Part shown: positions 8,558 to 17,917 of the stretch, one piece after another
How the letters are laid out: every line of letters starts with the position of its first letter
How positions within the stretch are numbered: the first letter of the stretch is position 1
NCBI GenBank assembly: GCA_040507225.1
Contig: JBEVVG010000001.1
Span: forward strand, 248,001 to 312,000
DNA length: 64,000 nt
From: Thiodiazotropha sp040507225
GTDB taxonomy: Bacteria > Pseudomonadota > Gammaproteobacteria > Chromatiales > Chromatiaceae
Reading direction: 5' to 3'
Made by a program: the position numbers and the translations under genes
Notes under the pieces: generated by a model
Databases searched by the model: none
Seen by the model: the letters and a program-made list of their open reading frames with translations, nothing else
Told to the model about the DNA's origin: nothing

Positions 8558-10654
8558 GTGACTTTAATTAAGAAAGAATTCCAATGGGGAGACAACAAGG
8601 TCTCCATCGAGACTGGTGAAATCGCAAGGCAGGCTGACGGGGCCGTCATGGTGAACATGGACGACACTGTGGTACAGGTGACCGTTGTGGCGAACACGAG
8701 CAGCGTGCCGCGGGATTTTTTCCCGCTCACCGTGGACTACCAGGAAAAAACCTATGCGGCGGGCATGATCCCCGGCGGTTTCTTTCGCCGGGAGGGACGA
8801 CCCAGTGAGAAGGAAATACTCACCGCTCGCCTGATCGACCGTCCGATTCGCCCGTTGTTTCCCAAGGGCTTCACCAGCGAGGTCCAGGTCATCATCACCG
8901 TGATGTCCCTGAACCCGGCGGTCGATCCCGAAATACCCTCGCTGATCGGTACCTCTGCAGCTCTGGCGATCTCCGGATTGCCGTTCCAGGGTCCGGTGGG
9001 CGCCGCGCGGGTCAGTTACAAGGACGGTGAGTACATGCTCAACTCACCCAATACGGGTCTCAGCGAGTATTCCGATCTGGACCTGGTCGTGGCCGGAACC
9101 GAAGAAGCCGTACTCATGGTGGAGTCGGAGGCCAACCAGCTCTCTGAAGAGATCATGCTGGGCGCGGTGCTGTTCGGTCATGAACACTTTCAGGTAGCGA
9201 TTCAGGCGATCAAGGAACTGGCTGCCGAAGTCAACAAGACTGTTGAGACCTTCACCCCGCCCGAAGTGGACGAGGAACTGGTCGCAGCAGTGGATGCCGA
9301 GGCGGCCCAGGGTGTGGGTGATGCCTACCGGATTGCGGACAAGCTGGATCGATATACAGCCATCGACCAGGTGGTCGATGCTACGGTCGAAAAACTTGCG
9401 GCGGTGGAAGTGGATGGTGAACCCCGCTGGAATGCCGATCAGATCAAGGGCGTGCTGGAAAAGCTGAAGAAGCGCGTGGTGCGCGGGCGTATTCTCGATG
9501 GAGAAGCCCGTATCGATGGCCGCGATACGCGTACCGTGCGTCCCATCAGTGTGCGTACCGGCGTGCTGCCGCGTACCCACGGTTCCGCCCTGTTCACCCG
9601 GGGCGAAACCCAGGCACTGGTGGTTACCACTCTGGGTACCGAGCGCGACTCCCAGATCATCGACGCTCTGGAAGGCTCGCGTCGCGAGCACTTCATGCTG
9701 CACTACAACTTCCCGCCCTTCTGCGTGGGTGAGACCGGTCGGGTCGGCAGCCCCAAGCGCCGTGAGATCGGACATGGACGCCTCGCCAAGCGGGGTGTGT
9801 TGGCCTGCATGCCGACCATCGGTGAGTTCCCCTACGCGATCCGCGTGGTCTCCGAGATCACCGAATCCAACGGTTCCTCATCAATGGCTTCCGTATGCGG
9901 CACCAGCCTGTCCCTGATGGACGCAGGTGTTCCGATCAAAGCGCCGGTCGCCGGTGTGGCCATGGGCCTGATCAAGGAAGGCGATAAGTTTGCCGTACTC
10001 ACTGACATCATGGGTGACGAGGATCATCTCGGCGATATGGATTTCAAGGTCGCCGGTACCCAGGAAGGTATCAACGCCCTGCAGATGGATATCAAGATCA
10101 ACGGTATCACCAAGGAGATCATGGAGATCGCCCTGAATCAGGCCAAAGAAGGCCGCATGCATATCCTGGGCGAGATGAACAAGGTCATCGATACCCATCG
10201 CAGCCAGATGTCCGAGCACGCACCGCGTATCATCGAGTTCAAGATCCACCCGGACAAGATTCGTGACGTCATCGGCAAAGGTGGTGTCACCATTCGTGCC
10301 ATTACGGAAGAGACGGGTGCAACCGTGGATATCACCGATGATGGCGTGGTCAAGATCTTTTCCGTGGACAAGGCTGCCGGTGAGGAAGCCAAGAAGCGGG
10401 TGGAACTGATCACCGCGGATGTGGAAGTCGGAACCATCTATGAAGGCAAGGTCGCCAAATTGATGGACTTCGGTGCATTCGTCACCATCCTGCCGGGTAA
10501 GGACGGCCTGGTGCACATCTCCCAGATCTCCAATGAGCGGGTTGAAAAGGTCAGCGACAAACTGACTGAGGGCGACGTGGTTCGGGTCAAGGTGCTGGAA
10601 GTCGATAAACAGGGCCGAATTCGTCTGAGCATGAAAGCGGTGGACGAAGACTGA
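8558..10654 (+). CDS. pnp: Polyribonucleotide nucleotidyltransferase (PNPase)
   Basis: PNPase of 698 residues, the phosphorolytic 3'-5' exoribonuclease and component of the RNA degradosome. Two RNase PH-like cores flank a helical domain. Segments such as FFRREGRPSEKEILTARLIDRP (first core) and HYNFPPFCVGETGRVGSPKRREIGHGRLAKR (second core, catalytic) are diagnostic. The C-terminus has a KH domain (IRDVIGKGGVTIRAI, near 565-580) and an S1 domain (about 620-690, MDFGAFVTILPGKDGLVHISQI). It shares the operon with rpsO and ends at a strong terminator 20 bases downstream. In E. coli pnp is autoregulated after RNase III cleavage of the rpsO-pnp hairpin; the 39-base spacer here is short. Confidence 0.98.
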   Translation: MTLIKKEFQWGDNKVSIETGEIARQADGAVMVNMDDTVVQVTVVANTSSVPRDFFPLTVDYQEKTYAAGMIPGGFFRREGRPSEKEILTARLIDRPIRPLFPKGFTSEVQVIITVMSLNPAVDPEIPSLIGTSAALAISGLPFQGPVGAARVSYKDGEYMLNSPNTGLSEYSDLDLVVAGTEEAVLMVESEANQLSEEIMLGAVLFGHEHFQVAIQAIKELAAEVNKTVETFTPPEVDEELVAAVDAEAAQGVGDAYRIADKLDRYTAIDQVVDATVEKLAAVEVDGEPRWNADQIKGVLEKLKKRVVRGRILDGEARIDGRDTRTVRPISVRTGVLPRTHGSALFTRGETQALVVTTLGTERDSQIIDALEGSRREHFMLHYNFPPFCVGETGRVGSPKRREIGHGRLAKRGVLACMPTIGEFPYAIRVVSEITESNGSSSMASVCGTSLSLMDAGVPIKAPVAGVAMGLIKEGDKFAVLTDIMGDEDHLGDMDFKVAGTQEGINALQMDIKINGITKEIMEIALNQAKEGRMHILGEMNKVIDTHRSQMSEHAPRIIEFKIHPDKIRDVIGKGGVTIRAITEETGATVDITDDGVVKIFSVDKAAGEEAKKRVELITADVEVGTIYEGKVAKLMDFGAFVTILPGKDGLVHISQISNERVEKVSDKLTEGDVVRVKVLEVDKQGRIRLSMKAVDED

Positions 10655-10674
10655 TCGACACGATCCTGAGACCG

Positions 10675-10705
10675 AAAAAAGGGCCAGACTTCTGGCCCTT
10701 TTTTT
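10675..10705 (+). terminator. Intrinsic terminator after pnp
   Basis: GGGCCAG, loop ACTT, CTGGCCC, preceded by six A and followed by seven T, directly after the pnp stop. The A-run makes it potentially active in both directions. Confidence 0.9.
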
Positions 10706-10761
10706 ATGCCTGGTGATGCATCAGCAAAAACCGGCCTGATGTGAAGCCGGGTATTCTGGGT

Positions 10762-10965
10762 TTACAGGAACCAGGAATCGAGAATGATAAACATCAGCAG
10801 TGCCATGAGAAGGGCGGAAAACAGAACGCTCCCAATGCCGGATATGATCTCGGCACCCGTGACGAACCAGGGTTGTTCCTCCCAGCGGTCCAGCACATGA
10901 ACCCGATAATCCCTGTTGAGCAGGAATCGCCAGCCGACCAGATAATCAATGAAACTTGCACGCAT
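10762..10965 (-). CDS. Small single-helix membrane protein, hypothetical
   Basis: A 67-residue frame on the minus strand, convergent with pnp. The N-terminal half is polar and aromatic (FIDYLVGWRFLL, DRWEEQPWF); the C-terminal half is a continuous hydrophobic stretch (about 38-67) that would span the membrane once. A purine-rich GGAATAAGG lies just upstream of the ATG, although the spacing is short. I recognise no family. The composition is protein-like and no alternative frame here is better, so I list it as a possible real small gene with an uncertain start. Confidence 0.4.
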   Translation of the reverse strand: MRASFIDYLVGWRFLLNRDYRVHVLDRWEEQPWFVTGAEIISGIGSVLFSALLMALLMFIILDSWFL

Positions 10966-11851
10966 TGCCTTATTCCAGGGTGAACGGAGACTTACACGTT
11001 AATACTCGCAAATCCAGGTTGCAGGCGAGTGAACCTTTTATTGCTGTTAAATGACGTAAATATGAATCGCATGCTGGCGCCAGGTGCGGATCGCACTGGG
11101 TGACTGTTCGAGCCTTCTGGGGGGGGGGCTGTCAGGGGGATTGCATGGCCCCGGAGGATTCGCAGGATTTCCGATCACCGATCGCGGGCAGTTCAACAAC
11201 TTCCGCAACAACCCTGTGTCCAACTGACAGCGTCATGCTCAGGCTTATTTGCATGAAGTGGCGCCCCCAAGTTCTTCTCTCAAACTCCCGCCCAAGGCTG
11301 TTTCAACCGGGTGCCGGAATGCCCATGGGGCATGACTTGCCTGCCTCCTAACCAAATGGCCAGGGTTTGCCGATACCAGGGATTGCACCCGGATAGGTTG
11401 ATAAGCGAATTTCGCAGTAGCGCCGATTTTGCCCGCCGGATAGGAGGCTTTGCGCGCAGCCCTGAATAATCCAGCAGATGAAAGTGAATATGACCGTGAC
11501 AACGCTCATCCTGATCCTGTAAGAAGTTCGGGGAAATGTGTTAAATAGATTGAAAAATATGAATTTTTCTCCTTTTCTCCTGCTTAGCTGCGCTGGGTCA
11601 ATGGCTGACTGGTCAAATCCTGTATCGTTTCGCGCCTTGATTCTGAGCATGACGAACCGGCCTGGAACAGTCTGCGAGGCTTCCAGTTCCGGGATGTGCG
11701 AAAATGCTGAAAGGCCTGTAATACCCCGTCATGGGGGTATATGGACAGTCAGGCGTGGCGGGTGCAGGATATCGTGCCGGAGAGGGATCTTCTAATGAGT
11801 TTCTAAGTTAACTGATAGCAATAACTTAAAGAAAATAAAGCGGATATTGGT
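10966..11851. other. 886-base stretch without a convincing gene
   Basis: Several short frames exist on both strands but none has a ribosome binding site with a protein-like composition. Two local features stand out: a run of ten G at 11119-11128, and an inverted repeat ATACCCC/GGGGTAT with a six-base loop at 11721-11740, about 110 bases before the GGDEF-EAL gene. The final 100 bases are AT-rich and presumably contain that gene's promoter. Confidence 0.5.
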
Positions 11852-14398
11852 TTGAAACTTTTGGATCGATACAAAGCCCTGATCCCCGGACTGGACTCAT
11901 ACAGGGGGCGTTACGCCTATTTTGCGGTGCTGGTCGGCATCGCCTTGATCACGTTTTCGTATCTTGGCTGGAATCTTGTCAGAACCACCGCCAGTACCCA
12001 GATCACCAATATCTCATCGCGTATTCAGACTGCAGGAATTCTCGCCGATGTCCAGTCTGAGTTGAATCTCATCGAGAATCAGACCCAGCGGGTTCTCATC
12101 GAGCCGGACCAGAACAATCTCGACAGCCTGAATGGTGTGCTGAGGGATCTCGACGATTCCCTGGGTGAACTGGAAAAGGCCATGAGCCAGGTGCGGTGGA
12201 TTCAAACGGACAACCTGGCGGCGTTGAACCGGGATCGACAGACCCTGCACGAAAAGATCGAGCAGCTGATCGCAATACGTCGTGATGTTCAGGACTGGTT
12301 TCCGGCGATGAAGCTGATGCTCGAAGAGATGTATCCGCACAACCAGGGGTTACTGGGTGACCTGCAGATCCTGTTTCTGGAGGTGGATACGGACCTGACT
12401 GACCAGGAGAAGATCCAGGTCGTCTCAGATCTCGCCTATCTGCAGCGACTCTGGTTCGGCATGACCGGCGAACTGCGCTTGATGGTGGCGAATCGTTTTG
12501 GGTTGTTTTCAACCCAGGATGAAATTGAGCCGCAATCACGCTATGAAAATGTCCTGGAACTCGCGCAACGTTTCGTCCTGCGCCTGCGGGAGATGCAGCG
12601 CCACTTCGAGGACGAGAATCCCAATTTCATCATGTCCGAAGTGTTACGTGAGATGGAGGTCAACTACGTTGGCTGGATGGAGAGCTTCAAGCAGGTTCGG
12701 GAATTTTTCAAGCGTTCCAGCTGGCGTATGGATCTGCAATTCATGCAGCAGCATGTGACCCCGGTCTTCGAACGGATGCATCAGCATCTTGCGAGTATCG
12801 ATCTGGCACTTGAAACCCAGTCGGCGGAAGATATCACTCATCTGTCCCGTACCGCACACCAGTTGTCCTTGTCGATCCTGGTCATGGTCACACTCGGGAT
12901 GATCATGTTACTGCTGGCCTATCAGTTCATTGAGCGTAATCTGCTTCGCCCGATTGCGCAGACCGCACAAGCCCTCAAACAGGAGGCGAGCGGCAACTCT
13001 GACAATCGCCCCCACATGGTGCGCGGCAACCTGCGAGAGACCCAGGACCTGATAGACGCCTTCAGCGAGATGCGTCGTAAGGTTCATAGCCGGGAGAGCC
13101 ACCTTGATCATCTGGTGCATCATGATGCACTCACCCAGTTACCCAACCGGATTCTGTTCCGGGATCGTCTGGAACATGCCCTGGCAATTGCAATGCGTGG
13201 CGATGTCCTGGTCGGACTCATGTTCATCGATCTCGACCGCTTCAAGCAGGTGAATGACAGTCTGGGACATCTGGTGGGAGATGAACTGCTGAAAATCATC
13301 GCCGCAAGACTCACATCAATGATGCGCAGCTCAGACACGGTCGCGCGGCTGAGCGGGGATGAGTTTGCGATACTCATCGAAGGTATCAGCAGTCGTGAGG
13401 CGTTGGAGCCCCTGGCAGGAAAGATTCTCAACGCGATTTCCGAACCGATGGAAATTGCCGGAAACGAATTGCGGATTTCCGCCTCCATCGGTATCGCCGT
13501 GGCGCCGTTTGACGATGTGTCTGTCGAGTACCTGCTGCGGGATGCGGATACTGCGATGTACGAAGCAAAGAGACAGGGCAGGGCGGGATACCGCTTCTTC
13601 ACCGGAAAAATGGACACCCACTCTCCCGCGACCCTGCGATACCAGAACGAAATCCGCCACGCGGTCGAGGCGGATCAGTTTGTATTCCATTTTCAACCGG
13701 TGGTCGACACGGACAGCGGCCGACTGTTCTGCTACGAGGCCTTGCTGCGCTGGGAACATCCGGAACGTGGCATCCTCGAACCGGAGCATTTTCTCGGCGT
13801 GCTGAATGAAACGGGCCTGATCAACACGCTGTTCAGCCCGATGCTCGAGGGGGCGCTCCGGTTTCAGAAGCAGCAAAGCGCCGAGACAGGGCAGAATGTG
13901 GCTGTTGCCGTCAACCTGTCCGGGCGGCTGCTGAATGAACAGAGCTTTTGTCGGGGACTGCTCCAGTCCATGGTTTCGGGCGAGATTCCCCCGGGCAGCC
14001 TGATTCTCGAGGTCAAGGAAGAGATCCTCACCGAAAAATACCCGGAGGCCAAGGTGTTCCTTCAGCAGGCGCGCACCCTGGGTGCTCGGATCGCCCTGGA
14101 TGATTTCGGAACCGGGCATACCTCGCTGAGCCACCTGCGTCAGTTCCCTTTCGACCTGCTGAAGATCGATTGCGATTTCATTCGCAATGTCAGCGTTGAC
14201 AGTAACGATGCGAGTCTGGTTACGGCCATGATTCAACTCGCGCACGCTTTCCGCATCGAAGTGGTAGCGGAAGGTGTGGAGACTGAAGACCAGCGGGCGT
14301 TCCTGAATCTGCAGCAGTGCGACTATGTGCAGGGTTACCTGATCGGCGTCCCGGGGCATGCTCAGGATCAAGTGCTAACCCGTCAGGATCCGCACTAG
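11852..14398 (+). CDS. Membrane GGDEF-EAL protein (cyclic-di-GMP turnover)
   Basis: A protein of 848 residues that starts at TTG; no ATG occurs before the first membrane helix, so the start codon is probably truly TTG. An N-terminal helix (about 22-42), a large periplasmic helical sensor (about 45-335), and a second helix (about 340-358) lead through a HAMP-like linker to the catalytic domains. The GGDEF signature reads SGDEF at about 501-505, a common active variant, with an RxxD inhibitory site (RSSD) exactly five residues before it. The EAL domain has EALLRW from Glu 629, plus DDFGTGHTS and AEGVET, so both synthesis and hydrolysis of c-di-GMP are possible. It stands alone and is followed by tRNA-Glu. 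It may link an extracellular signal to the motility genes further on (inference). Confidence 0.9.
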   Translation: MKLLDRYKALIPGLDSYRGRYAYFAVLVGIALITFSYLGWNLVRTTASTQITNISSRIQTAGILADVQSELNLIENQTQRVLIEPDQNNLDSLNGVLRDLDDSLGELEKAMSQVRWIQTDNLAALNRDRQTLHEKIEQLIAIRRDVQDWFPAMKLMLEEMYPHNQGLLGDLQILFLEVDTDLTDQEKIQVVSDLAYLQRLWFGMTGELRLMVANRFGLFSTQDEIEPQSRYENVLELAQRFVLRLREMQRHFEDENPNFIMSEVLREMEVNYVGWMESFKQVREFFKRSSWRMDLQFMQQHVTPVFERMHQHLASIDLALETQSAEDITHLSRTAHQLSLSILVMVTLGMIMLLLAYQFIERNLLRPIAQTAQALKQEASGNSDNRPHMVRGNLRETQDLIDAFSEMRRKVHSRESHLDHLVHHDALTQLPNRILFRDRLEHALAIAMRGDVLVGLMFIDLDRFKQVNDSLGHLVGDELLKIIAARLTSMMRSSDTVARLSGDEFAILIEGISSREALEPLAGKILNAISEPMEIAGNELRISASIGIAVAPFDDVSVEYLLRDADTAMYEAKRQGRAGYRFFTGKMDTHSPATLRYQNEIRHAVEADQFVFHFQPVVDTDSGRLFCYEALLRWEHPERGILEPEHFLGVLNETGLINTLFSPMLEGALRFQKQQSAETGQNVAVAVNLSGRLLNEQSFCRGLLQSMVSGEIPPGSLILEVKEEILTEKYPEAKVFLQQARTLGARIALDDFGTGHTSLSHLRQFPFDLLKIDCDFIRNVSVDSNDASLVTAMIQLAHAFRIEVVAEGVETEDQRAFLNLQQCDYVQGYLIGVPGHAQDQVLTRQDPH

Positions 14399-14522
14399 CA
14401 GATTGCGGTTCTGCGCAGGTGCATAGTTTGCTGCTGGTGTTCGATTCTGCCGTTACCGCTACCCGTGAGATGGGCGCTCAAGCAGACGGGAGGAATTTTT
14501 CGGATCTGTTGGCGGGATAACC

Positions 14523-14551
14523 TTGACAGCGTGATCAAAGTGCCGTAGATT
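14523..14551 (+). promoter_or_regulatory. Sigma-70 promoter for tRNA-Glu
   Basis: Perfect TTGACA at 14523-14528, a 17-base spacer and TAGATT at 14546-14551, about 50 bases before the tRNA. Confidence 0.75.
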
Positions 14552-14601
14552 TCGCGTTCCACTTTACAAGCAGTTCCTAATGGGAACAATTGTAGAGACC
14601 T

Positions 14602-14677
14602 GTCCCCATCGTCTAGAGGCCTAGGACACTGGCCTTTCACGCCGGTAACAGGGGTTCGACTCCCCTTGGGGACGCCA
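14602..14677 (+). tRNA. tRNA-Glu (anticodon TTC)
   Basis: A 76-base cloverleaf. The acceptor stem GTCCCC pairs with GGGGAC, the anticodon loop reads CTTTCAC with TTC, the T-arm contains GGTTCGACTCC, and CCA is encoded at 14675-14677. The sequence beyond it changes character (lower G+C, lipoprotein, pseudogene), which fits a tRNA used as an insertion site, but no 3'-end repeat was seen downstream. Confidence 0.97.
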
Positions 14678-15006
14678 TACATTTCAATGGCTTAGGCCAT
14701 AATCTTCGGCGTCAGTACTGAGTTGCACTTATCCAGTACGGATTGATTCTCAGATCGCAACCACGCCTTCCATCACGCTCAGACTTCCATTTCCTGACGC
14801 ACCAACGGGTACACATTGAGCATGTCTTGGTTTCTATAAAGATGTCTCGAAACTTCCCTATTGATTCTTTATTCATGCATTCCTGTGTATCTCCAGCAGT
14901 GCGAGTACTGTGCTGAATATTAATTGTTGAACGTTTCAGGGACTGGTTCTGCTTGAAGCATTGTTTTGGCAAATGTTCAGTATGTACAATTGGTGCGAGA
15001 TCCTGA
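14678..15006. other. 329-base AT-richer intergenic stretch after tRNA-Glu
   Basis: A minus-strand frame covers most of it (14712-15122) but overlaps the lipoprotein start and has no recognisable domain. I see no RNA gene or terminator. Confidence 0.4.
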
Positions 15007-16077
15007 TTGATACTGTCTACCAACATGACGTTCATTGGCGTCAACAACCTTGCCCAGAGACATGACATGGCTTTCGGACGTTTCCAGATTTTCGCTTGGG
15101 ACCTTACACTGCCACTCGCCAAAGCCTTTTCAGTGACCGCATCAAACTGGACAACCCCGAATAGAATCGTTTTTCTATCTCATGTCCTGGTGATTTGCTT
15201 TAGCATGTTCCTTGCAGGTTGCTTGACACCACCCGTACTCAGTCAGAAACGCACCTCCGAGCTTCAAGAAGCATTCATCGGCAGGGAATTTGTTTTTCGC
15301 ACAGATTGGTATGATGAATATGCCGTCTACGAAGGAAGGCATGGTCATAGATCGCTCGTCACAGAAAAAGATGGCGTATCTTCCAGTGCGAAAAAATATC
15401 ATATGAAATTGGCGGAGAATCCGGGTAAACAGCTGGCTGCTGCCGGTACGATCGCGCATATTTCTGACATAAAAGCAGTAGAAAACTGGAAGCTGAATGT
15501 CTATTTCTCAACAGAGAAAGGGCAACAGGGTGAAATCAGCATCAGGCGTTTTGGAAAAGGTATCCACGACGAGATTGTAACCGCTGAATGGGTAGAAGAT
15601 CAGTTGTCTCAATCCACGGTGCAGTTTCTAGATAAAGCGGATGAGGAAATCAAAAAGATACAGGCGACTCTTCCAGAGCCTCCGCCACAGCCAACACTGA
15701 CATCTGCACCCGTGCCCGCACACATACATACACAGCCGAATGTTTCTGAACCTGTGATCAAAGATCTGGAGGCGACTGCGTTACCCACGCCGGTAAGACA
15801 TGGCGAAATCCTGAAATTGACTCTGATTTATTCTCTGCAGAGTGGGGGCAGCGTGCCAATAGAAACTACCGAGACACGTAGCCTGCTTTACAATGGCAAG
15901 ACATTGCCTGGCTATCCCAAGCGGAAAATTGAGATCAGACACAGTGGCCAACACAGTTCCATCTTTCATCAGAGGATTCCAGTAAAGGCCAGGCCTGGAA
16001 CCTATACTTACAAGGGCGAGGTCTGCATAGAGACCGGATGCAATAGCCGTACGACGAGATTCATCATAGGTCAGTGA
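15007..16077 (+). CDS. Putative lipoprotein with C-terminal Ig-like domain, unknown function
   Basis: An unrecognised protein of up to 356 residues. A hydrophobic stretch ends in a lipobox (FLAGC, Cys near residue 72), so the mature protein is probably lipid-anchored. That places the true start well inside the first 50 codons; the ATG at 15067 is one candidate and the N-terminus is uncertain. The mature part has an alpha/beta region with WKLNVYF and FGKGIHDEIV, a Pro-rich linker (about 225-260, LPEPPPQPTLTSAPVP), and a beta-rich end (about 270-356) containing GTYTYKGEVCIETGC, resembling an Ig-like fold. Composition is AT-richer than the flanking operons. No neighbour suggests a role. Confidence 0.6.
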   Translation: MILSTNMTFIGVNNLAQRHDMAFGRFQIFAWDLTLPLAKAFSVTASNWTTPNRIVFLSHVLVICFSMFLAGCLTPPVLSQKRTSELQEAFIGREFVFRTDWYDEYAVYEGRHGHRSLVTEKDGVSSSAKKYHMKLAENPGKQLAAAGTIAHISDIKAVENWKLNVYFSTEKGQQGEISIRRFGKGIHDEIVTAEWVEDQLSQSTVQFLDKADEEIKKIQATLPEPPPQPTLTSAPVPAHIHTQPNVSEPVIKDLEATALPTPVRHGEILKLTLIYSLQSGGSVPIETTETRSLLYNGKTLPGYPKRKIEIRHSGQHSSIFHQRIPVKARPGTYTYKGEVCIETGCNSRTTRFIIGQ

Positions 16078-16421
16078 TATTACCAAGGGGACTGCTTGTT
16101 GGAGTCGTGTATTTCTGAAACACTTCATAGCTTCCTGTTCGGTTAGACTCCAACTTCCCCTTTACTCTAGTAAATTTATCCCGCTGAGCCCTGGTGTGTG
16201 ACACTGAATGGTAGTTGATGCATGGGTGGCTCAGGTTCTGTGAGCATGGTATGGCTGCTCATGATGCTGCCGTATTTATCTCGTTTCCGCTGGCTCTGTG
16301 TCTAAATGCATGCTCATTCACGCAGGGTCGATGTATCGTGCATCCGACAACTAGTCACAAACTCCTGGGACCGTACCGGGGCGGGTCATTGAAGGAGCCT
16401 ACATCGTAAGCTGCCAACCTT

Positions 16422-16930
16422 TTCGCGCGGTTGCCCTTGAAGGTCAATTGGCCTGCGCGGCCCTTCACATGACCGATTTCGCCAGCGGTGGACTCTTCAA
16501 TCATCACGGGTTCTGTGGTGCCTGAGGGTATCGACAAGATTTATATCCAGGTCATCGATGAGTTTGATATCACGCCTGGAATGCATAATTTTGTCATCCG
16601 TTATACAAACAAGCACAACTTTGATGAAGTTGAATTTCTTATCGACGGAAAAGTTGTAACATCATATAAGAACATTGGCATTCCTCTGGATAAACAGGGC
16701 ATTGAGTTTCTGACTTATCCATCGTTGGGATCGGCGAACTGTTGAAGGACAGTCTGCAGGGGTTATCGATTGCGCACGGGGTGTTCAGCCTGTTGGACGC
16801 CTTTCCATTCCAGCATCCGGATGCCGCGGAGTATGCTGTCTCCATCCCGGTGGAGAACAGAATATTCGGTCAAGGCGTTTTAGCCAGGTTTGACAACTTC
16901 AAACTGATCACCAAAACAATTCCGGAATGA
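16422..16930 (+). pseudogene. Decayed DUF6081-like protein, at least two frameshifts
   Basis: Homologous pieces of one protein lie in different frames. The first (from about 16422) ends MTDFASGGLFN. A second, from about 16500, contains GMHNFVIRYTNKHNFDEVEF and runs to a stop at 16745. A third continues through LDAFPFQHPDA and IPVENRIFGQGVLARFDNF to 16930. At about 16730, shifting by one base restores GELLKDS, joining the last two pieces exactly. The FGQG and DNF ending recalls DUF6081 proteins; that name is from memory and unverified. The upstream end is lost. It sits beside another AT-rich orphan gene, so this looks like an eroding acquired patch. Confidence 0.6.
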
Positions 16931-17089
16931 ACCGTTGACAGGCCCTAACATATGCCAAAATGCAGCCATGTCCTGAATTGACTCTTCATATGAGTCGACG
17001 GCACTGTGTTATGATTCTGCCAAAGAATTGACTGGCAAAACGGCCGTCCTGGCTGAGTCCAGACTCTCGTCATGAGCAACTGGAGAGGC

Positions 17090-17590
17090 ATGAAACAAGA
17101 CACGCGTTACTACTGGATCGCTCTGGGTATTTTGCTGTCGGCGATCTTTGGAGTGGCACTCCACAAGGCCTGGCCAATCCTTTTTCCTACGATCAGCCAG
17201 TCTGCCGATGTGGATCCGCAGTGCGATCTGCGGGATGGTCCCTGTACCACCCGCTTTCCGAATGGCGCATGGGTCAGCTTTTCCATCGAGCCCCGGGATA
17301 TTCCGGTCGTAAAACCGTTGCAACTTCAGGTCGTGATTCAGGGCCTGGACGCCGACAAGGTGGAAGTCGATTTCGCGGGCACGGACATGAACATGGGGTT
17401 CAATCGGGTGACCCTGAGTCCAGCTTCGGAACCGGGTGTGTATAACAGTGGCGGGATGCTGCCGGTTTGTGTTCGCGATGCCATGGAATGGGAGGCGCGT
17501 GTTCTGATCGCCACCGCACAGGGACTGGTCTCCGTTCCCTACCGGTTCATTACGGTGAGACCCGGCGTTCCTCTGCCTGAGAGGCAATGA
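17090..17590 (+). CDS. Membrane-anchored exported protein, FixH/YtkA-like, unknown function
   Basis: About 166 residues. The ATG at 17090 is preferred over 17072 because GGAGAGG lies directly upstream of it. One N-terminal helix (about 8-30) is followed by a periplasmic domain. That domain has paired cysteines (CDLRDGPC, and a later PVCV), a beta-rich core (WVSFSIEPRDIPVVKPLQLQV) and a Met-rich motif DMNMGFNR, an arrangement like small FixH/YtkA-type domains that are often tied to copper or oxidase biogenesis. That link is only a resemblance. It stands alone, 327 bases before the malyl-CoA operon. Confidence 0.6.
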   Translation: MKQDTRYYWIALGILLSAIFGVALHKAWPILFPTISQSADVDPQCDLRDGPCTTRFPNGAWVSFSIEPRDIPVVKPLQLQVVIQGLDADKVEVDFAGTDMNMGFNRVTLSPASEPGVYNSGGMLPVCVRDAMEWEARVLIATAQGLVSVPYRFITVRPGVPLPERQ

Positions 17591-17917
17591 CGGGTCGCGA
17601 GATTGGTCATGTTCCTGTGACAGAACCGATCATTCAAAGTTTGCACTGAGCATAATAAATAGAACTAAAACAGTTTGTTATGCGGTTTTATTAATCCAGA
17701 TCAATGCTTCTCCCTGTCAATTGACCGGCGCTTATGGTAAATACTTGCCCTGTTTGTGGGATATGGAAACACTCCACTTTTGGGCAGAATCGTTCCTGGT
17801 AGCCGCCCGGCCTTCATTACATACAATTCATGAGTTCACGTCAGCGCAGGGAAGTCGCGGAATGGCCGATGTGCACCGGGTTAAATAAAAAAATATAACC
17901 ACGGAGGTATCATAATC
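17591..17917. other. 327-base intergenic region upstream of the mcl-mtk operon
   Basis: No gene. It is AT-rich in the middle and must hold the promoter for mcl-mtkAB, but I found no convincing -35/-10 pair or sigma-54 site. A clear ribosome binding site (GGAGG) stands before mcl. Confidence 0.5.

Noticed and set aside
14712..15122. 136-codon minus-strand frame after tRNA-Glu
   Set aside because: It overlaps the lipoprotein start, is rich in Cys/Trp/Arg, and matches no family I know.
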